A DNA stretch of 10,672 bases from Azonexus sp. (GTDB lineage Bacteria; Pseudomonadota; Gammaproteobacteria; Burkholderiales; Rhodocyclaceae), in the NCBI GenBank assembly GCA_030697085.1, contig JAUYQT010000332.1, forward strand, positions 1 through 10,672, read 5' to 3'. The notes under the pieces were generated by a model. That model ran no database searches. It saw only the letters and a list, made by a program, of their open reading frames with translations, and was not told the DNA's origin. The position numbers were made by a program, and so were the translations under genes. Positions 7,744 to 10,672 of the stretch are shown here, in pieces. Numbering within the stretch: the first letter of the stretch is position 1; every line of letters starts with the position of its first letter.

Positions 7744-7757
7744 GTTAAATTTATCTG
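7744..7757. promoter_or_regulatory. 14-nt AT-rich gap between divergent start codons
   Basis: The ATG of slt (minus strand, 7743) and of the cyclo-ligase (plus strand, 7758) are separated by only 14 bases. Bases 7744-7755 form a 12-bp near-palindrome with one mismatched pair, centred on AAATTT. It offers -10-like hexamers in both directions (TTAAAT at 7745-7750 on plus; TAAATT or GATAAA on minus), but I see no good -35 partner. It could be a shared promoter core giving leaderless or nearly leaderless mRNAs; this is inference. Confidence 0.35.
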
Positions 7758-8339
7758 ATGACACAATCGAATGAGGATAGCACGGCCTGGCGGCGTGCAT
7801 TACGGCGAGAAATGGTTGCCCGACGAGCGACGCTCGGTGAATTGGCTCATAGCGAACTTTCAGCGCGCATCGTTGCGCATTTACACGCCGCCTTGCCGGT
7901 ACCCAAGGTGGTGGCTTTTTGTTGGCCGATTAAATTTGAGCCCGATGTACGAGCCATCATTGATACCTGGACAGCGACCGGCGGCCGAGCCGCTTTGCCG
8001 GTTGTTGTACGCGAAGATGCGCCGCTGGCTTTTCGCGAGTGGTCGGCCGAAACCCTCCTGGTAGCGGACCGCTACGGCATTCCAACGCCAACCGCCGGGG
8101 ATTGGCTGCGGCCGGAACTGATTCTGTTGCCCTTGAATGGCTTCGATGCGGCCGGCTATCGCCTTGGTTACGGCGGCGGCTATTTCGACCGGACACTGGC
8201 GACGCTCTCGCCGCGCCCATTGGCGGTTGGCGTCGGCTTTGAAGTCAATCGACTGGTGAGTATTCGGCCGGAAAGCCATGACCAGCGGCTCGACTGGATC
8301 ATTACCGAAGACGGCGCCTTCAGGCCTGTTGACGCCTGA
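7758..8339 (+). CDS. fau: 5-formyltetrahydrofolate cyclo-ligase (5,10-methenyl-THF synthetase), 193 aa
   Basis: Converts 5-formyl-THF plus ATP to 5,10-methenyl-THF, returning a stored and inhibitory folate to the one-carbon pool in the cytoplasm (E. coli Fau/YgfA). The diagnostic RLGYGGGYFDR signature is at 135-145, preceded by LILLPLNGFDAAGYRLG. The N-terminal helix WRRALRREMVARR (11-23) corresponds to the conserved basic helix at the start of family members, which favours ATG 7758. An ATG at 7812 would lose that helix but would resemble the short E. coli form. Length is typical. No Shine-Dalgarno is visible before 7758. It is divergent from slt and convergent with the small membrane protein gene, overlapping it by 20 nt. 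The 6S RNA gene that often precedes this gene in gammaproteobacteria cannot fit here. Confidence 0.95.
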   Translation: MTQSNEDSTAWRRALRREMVARRATLGELAHSELSARIVAHLHAALPVPKVVAFCWPIKFEPDVRAIIDTWTATGGRAALPVVVREDAPLAFREWSAETLLVADRYGIPTPTAGDWLRPELILLPLNGFDAAGYRLGYGGGYFDRTLATLSPRPLAVGVGFEVNRLVSIRPESHDQRLDWIITEDGAFRPVDA

Positions 8340-8610
8340 GGCGGTAAATCCCCAGCAAGAAAAAGATCCCGACCAAACCCGCCAAGAGGGCTTGCCGCAT
8401 ATCGTAAAGGCCAATACGCACGGCCAGCTCCAGGCTGTAGCCATGCTGCAGGGCGAGCAACAGGGAAACAATGGCCAACGCCAGCCAGGTACGACAGACC
8501 CCCCGGGGCAAATCCTTACGCAGATAAAATTCAACCGACAGTACGGCGGCAATCGACTGCGTCAGCAAGGCAGCGATCAACGACCACAGGGCAATGCTGT
8601 AAGCACTCAT
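8320..8610 (-). CDS. Unknown three-helix membrane protein, 96 aa
   Basis: I do not recognise this protein. Three hydrophobic segments are visible at about residues 6-26, 40-60 and 73-89. Positive residues cluster in the first loop (Arg31, Lys32, Arg36, Arg40) and at the C terminus (RLRR), so the positive-inside rule predicts N-terminus out and C-terminus in. A charged second loop (ELAVRIGLYDMR) would face the periplasm. No signal peptide cleavage site or metal motif is seen. The ATG at 8610 overlaps the TGA of the upstream C-S lyase gene in an ATGA, which implies translational coupling; an in-frame ATG at 8622 would add four residues. The 3' end overlaps the end of the cyclo-ligase gene. Membership of the cysK operon may point to sulfur metabolism or simply to shared expression. 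Confidence 0.75.
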   Translation of the reverse strand: MSAYSIALWSLIAALLTQSIAAVLSVEFYLRKDLPRGVCRTWLALAIVSLLLALQHGYSLELAVRIGLYDMRQALLAGLVGIFFLLGIYRLRRQQA

Positions 8611-9764
8611 AGGGCCTGACAAGCCGCAGTGAAGCGCTGCAAGGCCAGATCCAGCGTACTGCGCGGACAGCCAAAGTTCAGGCGTAGCCAGCCGGGCGCA
8701 CCAAAATCAGCGCCCTCGGAAAGACCCAGTCCGTGCGCCTCGAAATGCGCTGCGGGTCTGACGAGGCCGAAGCGGCGAAGGTCAATCCACGCAAGATAAG
8801 TGGCTTCAACATGACTCATTTTTACGCCTTTTTCAGCGTTGACCGTAGCACTCACCCGATCACGATTCGCCGCGAGATAAACAATCAATTCACGGTGCCA
8901 CTCAGTACAGTCGCGATAGGCGGCCTCGCAGGCGGCCAAACCGAGCACATTGACGTGCGGCACGATGCCGTCCATGGCGCGCAGAAAACGCCGGCGCAAG
9001 GTCGCATCCGGAATGATGGCAAAAGCGCAGCCGAGGCCGGGAATATTGTAGGTCTTTGACGGCGCCATCAGCGTGATGCTGCGCTTCGCGGCCTCTGGAG
9101 AAAGGCTGGCGAACGGGATATGGCGCTTGTCGGCATCGAGAATCAGACCGCAGTGGATTTCATCGGAGCAGACGATCAGATCATTTTCTTCGGCAAAGGT
9201 CGCCAGATCAGTCAATTCCTGCAAATCCCAGCAACGACCCACCGGGTTATGCGGATGGCAGAGCAGGAAAAGCCGGGTTGCCAGAGCACCCGAATCAGCG
9301 GCGCCCCCTGCGGTCAACGCGTTTTTAAGGGCAATTTTGTCCCACTGCCAATGACCGTCAATCGAGGCCAGTGCCGCCCGATTCAATTTTTTACCCGAAA
9401 AACCTGGCGCCGAGAGGAAAGGCGGATAAATCGGTGTCGCCGTTAGCACATCGCCATCAACGGCCCGGCAGGCGACATTAAGCCCCGTCACCAAGCCCGG
9501 CAGCCAGACGATCCAATCCGGATCAACTTCCCATTGGTATTCGCCCTTAAGGTGAGTAAGCACTGACTCCGTAAGCGACGACCAAGGCCCGCCATAGCCG
9601 AAAACACCATGCGCCATACGTTGCTGCAAGGCCTCGAGTACGGCGGGTGGCGCGGCGAAATCCATGTCCGCTACCCACAGCGGCAGAATATCTCGACCGG
9701 CGTACTTGCCCCATTTGATCGAGTCGGAGGCGTGCCGGTCGATCGGCGTATCGAAAATACTCAA
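8607..9764 (-). CDS. MalY/PatB-type PLP-dependent C-S lyase (cystathionine beta-lyase-like), 385 aa
   Basis: A fold type I PLP enzyme of the MalY/PatB group, which cleaves the C-S bond of cystathionine or cysteine to give homocysteine or sulfide plus pyruvate and ammonia. Supporting features are [14 protein letters not shown] at the N terminus, [10 protein letters not shown] (27-36), the PHNPVGR loop, SDEIH with Asp201 (PLP pyridine contact), the Schiff-base lysine Lys237 in [12 protein letters not shown], and the carboxylate-binding Arg361 in LRLNFG. The start is TTG at 9764. The next in-frame Met (34) lies inside the conserved WVADMDF motif, and no upstream in-frame ATG exists before the reading frame runs into cysK. 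The TTG overlaps the cysK TGA as TTGA, and the gene's own TGA overlaps the next ATG. Whether it acts on cystathionine, as a cysteine desulfhydrase, or has a MalY-like regulatory role cannot be decided here. Confidence 0.92.
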   Translation of the reverse strand: MSIFDTPIDRHASDSIKWGKYAGRDILPLWVADMDFAAPPAVLEALQQRMAHGVFGYGGPWSSLTESVLTHLKGEYQWEVDPDWIVWLPGLVTGLNVACRAVDGDVLTATPIYPPFLSAPGFSGKKLNRAALASIDGHWQWDKIALKNALTAGGAADSGALATRLFLLCHPHNPVGRCWDLQELTDLATFAEENDLIVCSDEIHCGLILDADKRHIPFASLSPEAAKRSITLMAPSKTYNIPGLGCAFAIIPDATLRRRFLRAMDGIVPHVNVLGLAACEAAYRDCTEWHRELIVYLAANRDRVSATVNAEKGVKMSHVEATYLAWIDLRRFGLVRPAAHFEAHGLGLSEGADFGAPGWLRLNFGCPRSTLDLALQRFTAACQAL

Positions 9765-10672
9765 ACGTCGAGATGCTGAAACAAGGCGGTGGACAAGTAA
9801 CGTTCGCCGAAGGAGGGAATGACGACGACAATCAGTTTGCCGGCATTTTCCGGCCGTTTGGCCAGCTCAAGTGCCGCCCAGGTCGCCGCACCGGAAGAGA
9901 TGCCAACGAGCAAACCTTCCTCCGTCGCCATACGACGGGCTATAGCGAAGGCATCATCGTTTTTGACCCGAATCACCTCATCGTAAATTGCTGTATTCAG
10001 CACACCGGGGACAAAGCCGGCACCGATACCCTGAATCGGGTGCGGCCCTTTGGCGCCACCCGAAAGCACAGGCGAAGCGTCGGGCTCAACAGCAACGATT
10101 TTGACCGCCGGGTTTCTCGCCTTTAGCGCTTCGCCCACACCAGTGACAGTACCGCCCGTGCCGACGCCGGCGACAAAAATATCAACCTGACCATCGGTAT
10201 CGCGCCAGATTTCCTCACCCGTCGTATTGCGGTGAATGGCCGGATTGGCCGGGTTTTCAAATTGCTGGGGAACGAAATAGCGCGCGTCAGCGGCGGCCAT
10301 TTCCTCCGCCCGCTTGATGGCGCCGCCCATGCCGTCAGGCCCCGGCGTCAAAATCAAATCGGCACCGTAGGCTTTGAGCAACAGCTTGCGTTCACGACTC
10401 ATGGTTTCCGGCATGACAAAGGCCGATTTGATCCCACGCGCCGCACAAACCATCGCCAGGCCGATCCCGGTATTACCGGAAGTGGGTTCCAGCACAATGG
10501 TTTCCGGACCAATCTTGCCGGCCGCCATCGCCGCGTCGAGCATGGCGACCGCAATACGATCCTTGACGCTATGACCGGGATTGAAAAACTCCAGCTTGGC
10601 GACGATCGTCGCGGCGCAACCCGCGCTGACGCGATTGAGTTTAACCAGCGGCGTATTGCCGACCAGTTCAGT
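9761..10672 (-). CDS. cysK: Cysteine synthase A (O-acetylserine sulfhydrylase), 5' end beyond the window
   Basis: Makes L-cysteine from O-acetylserine and sulfide, the last step of assimilatory sulfur fixation, in the cytoplasm. The reading frame is open to the right edge (10672), and the first visible residues are [15 protein letters not shown], so only about ten N-terminal residues are missing. The PLP lysine is visible residue 37 in NPGHSVKDR (codon 10564-10562). The substrate loop EPTSGNTG is at visible 62-69, and the phosphate-binding GVGTGGT and the late GISSGAA motif follow. The protein ends [17 protein letters not shown], as in CysK. The QQFENPANP and [10 protein letters not shown] segments fit CysK better than CysM. 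An internal Met at 10543 is not the start. It is the first visible gene of an operon with the C-S lyase (TTGA overlap). Promoter elements lie outside the window. Confidence 0.96.
   Translation of the reverse strand, partial: TELVGNTPLVKLNRVSAGCAATIVAKLEFFNPGHSVKDRIAVAMLDAAMAAGKIGPETIVLEPTSGNTGIGLAMVCAARGIKSAFVMPETMSRERKLLLKAYGADLILTPGPDGMGGAIKRAEEMAAADARYFVPQQFENPANPAIHRNTTGEEIWRDTDGQVDIFVAGVGTGGTVTGVGEALKARNPAVKIVAVEPDASPVLSGGAKGPHPIQGIGAGFVPGVLNTAIYDEVIRVKNDDAFAIARRMATEEGLLVGISSGAATWAALELAKRPENAGKLIVVVIPSFGERYLSTALFQHLDV

Noticed and set aside
7660..7757. Possible 6S RNA (ssrS) gene directly upstream of the cyclo-ligase, as in gammaproteobacteria
   Set aside because: Only 14 non-coding bases lie upstream; the rest is the signal-peptide end of slt, so there is no room.
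7881..8552. Minus-strand open frame of 223 codons spanning the cyclo-ligase and the small membrane gene
   Set aside because: It crosses two better-supported genes and has no coherent domain; the ATGA-coupled frame at 8320-8610 and the cyclo-ligase signature take precedence.

Overview
The window looks like ordinary chromosome from a betaproteobacterium, most likely of the Rhodocyclales (Dechloromonas/Azoarcus-like). This is inferred from the moderately high G+C, the protein families and a gene neighbourhood of lytic transglycosylase, DUF1631, NDUFA9-like protein and CCA transferase. I cannot fix the species by eye. I see no tRNA, rRNA, CRISPR array, insertion sequence, prophage gene or clear sign of recent transfer.

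Layout. Positions 80-271 (+) encode a small YjfB-type putative motility protein, followed by a perfect inverted repeat that may act as a terminator. An alpha/beta hydrolase (314-1120, -) diverges from a DUF2905 membrane protein (1181-1378, +), whose 3' end overlaps that of cca. Next is a minus-strand block, transcribed from right to left: slt (soluble lytic transglycosylase, 7743 to 5812), a DUF1631 protein (5800 to 3668), an NDUFA9-like NAD(P)-binding protein (3560 to 2598) and cca (2581 to 1364). 5-formyltetrahydrofolate cyclo-ligase (7758-8339, +) starts head to head with slt, with 14 nt between the start codons. A second minus-strand operon enters from the right edge: cysK (cut by the window end), a MalY/PatB-type C-S lyase and a 96-residue three-helix membrane protein. 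Its genes are joined by 4-nt start/stop overlaps (TTGA, then ATGA).

How the genes fit together. The slt-to-cca block combines peptidoglycan turnover, a gene of unknown function, an atypical short-chain dehydrogenase and tRNA 3'-end maintenance, so it looks like a housekeeping cluster rather than one pathway. The cysK operon pairs cysteine synthesis with a PLP enzyme likely to cleave cystathionine or cysteine, plus an unknown membrane protein. Packing is very tight: two convergent pairs overlap at their 3' ends, three same-strand junctions overlap or nearly touch, and one divergent pair shares a tiny gap.

I found no evidence of a new multi-gene system. The items most worth a second look are the unknown membrane protein coupled to the C-S lyase, the 14-nt slt/cyclo-ligase gap with its near-palindrome, the hairpin that fills the space before cca, the TTG start of the lyase, and the DUF1631 protein.
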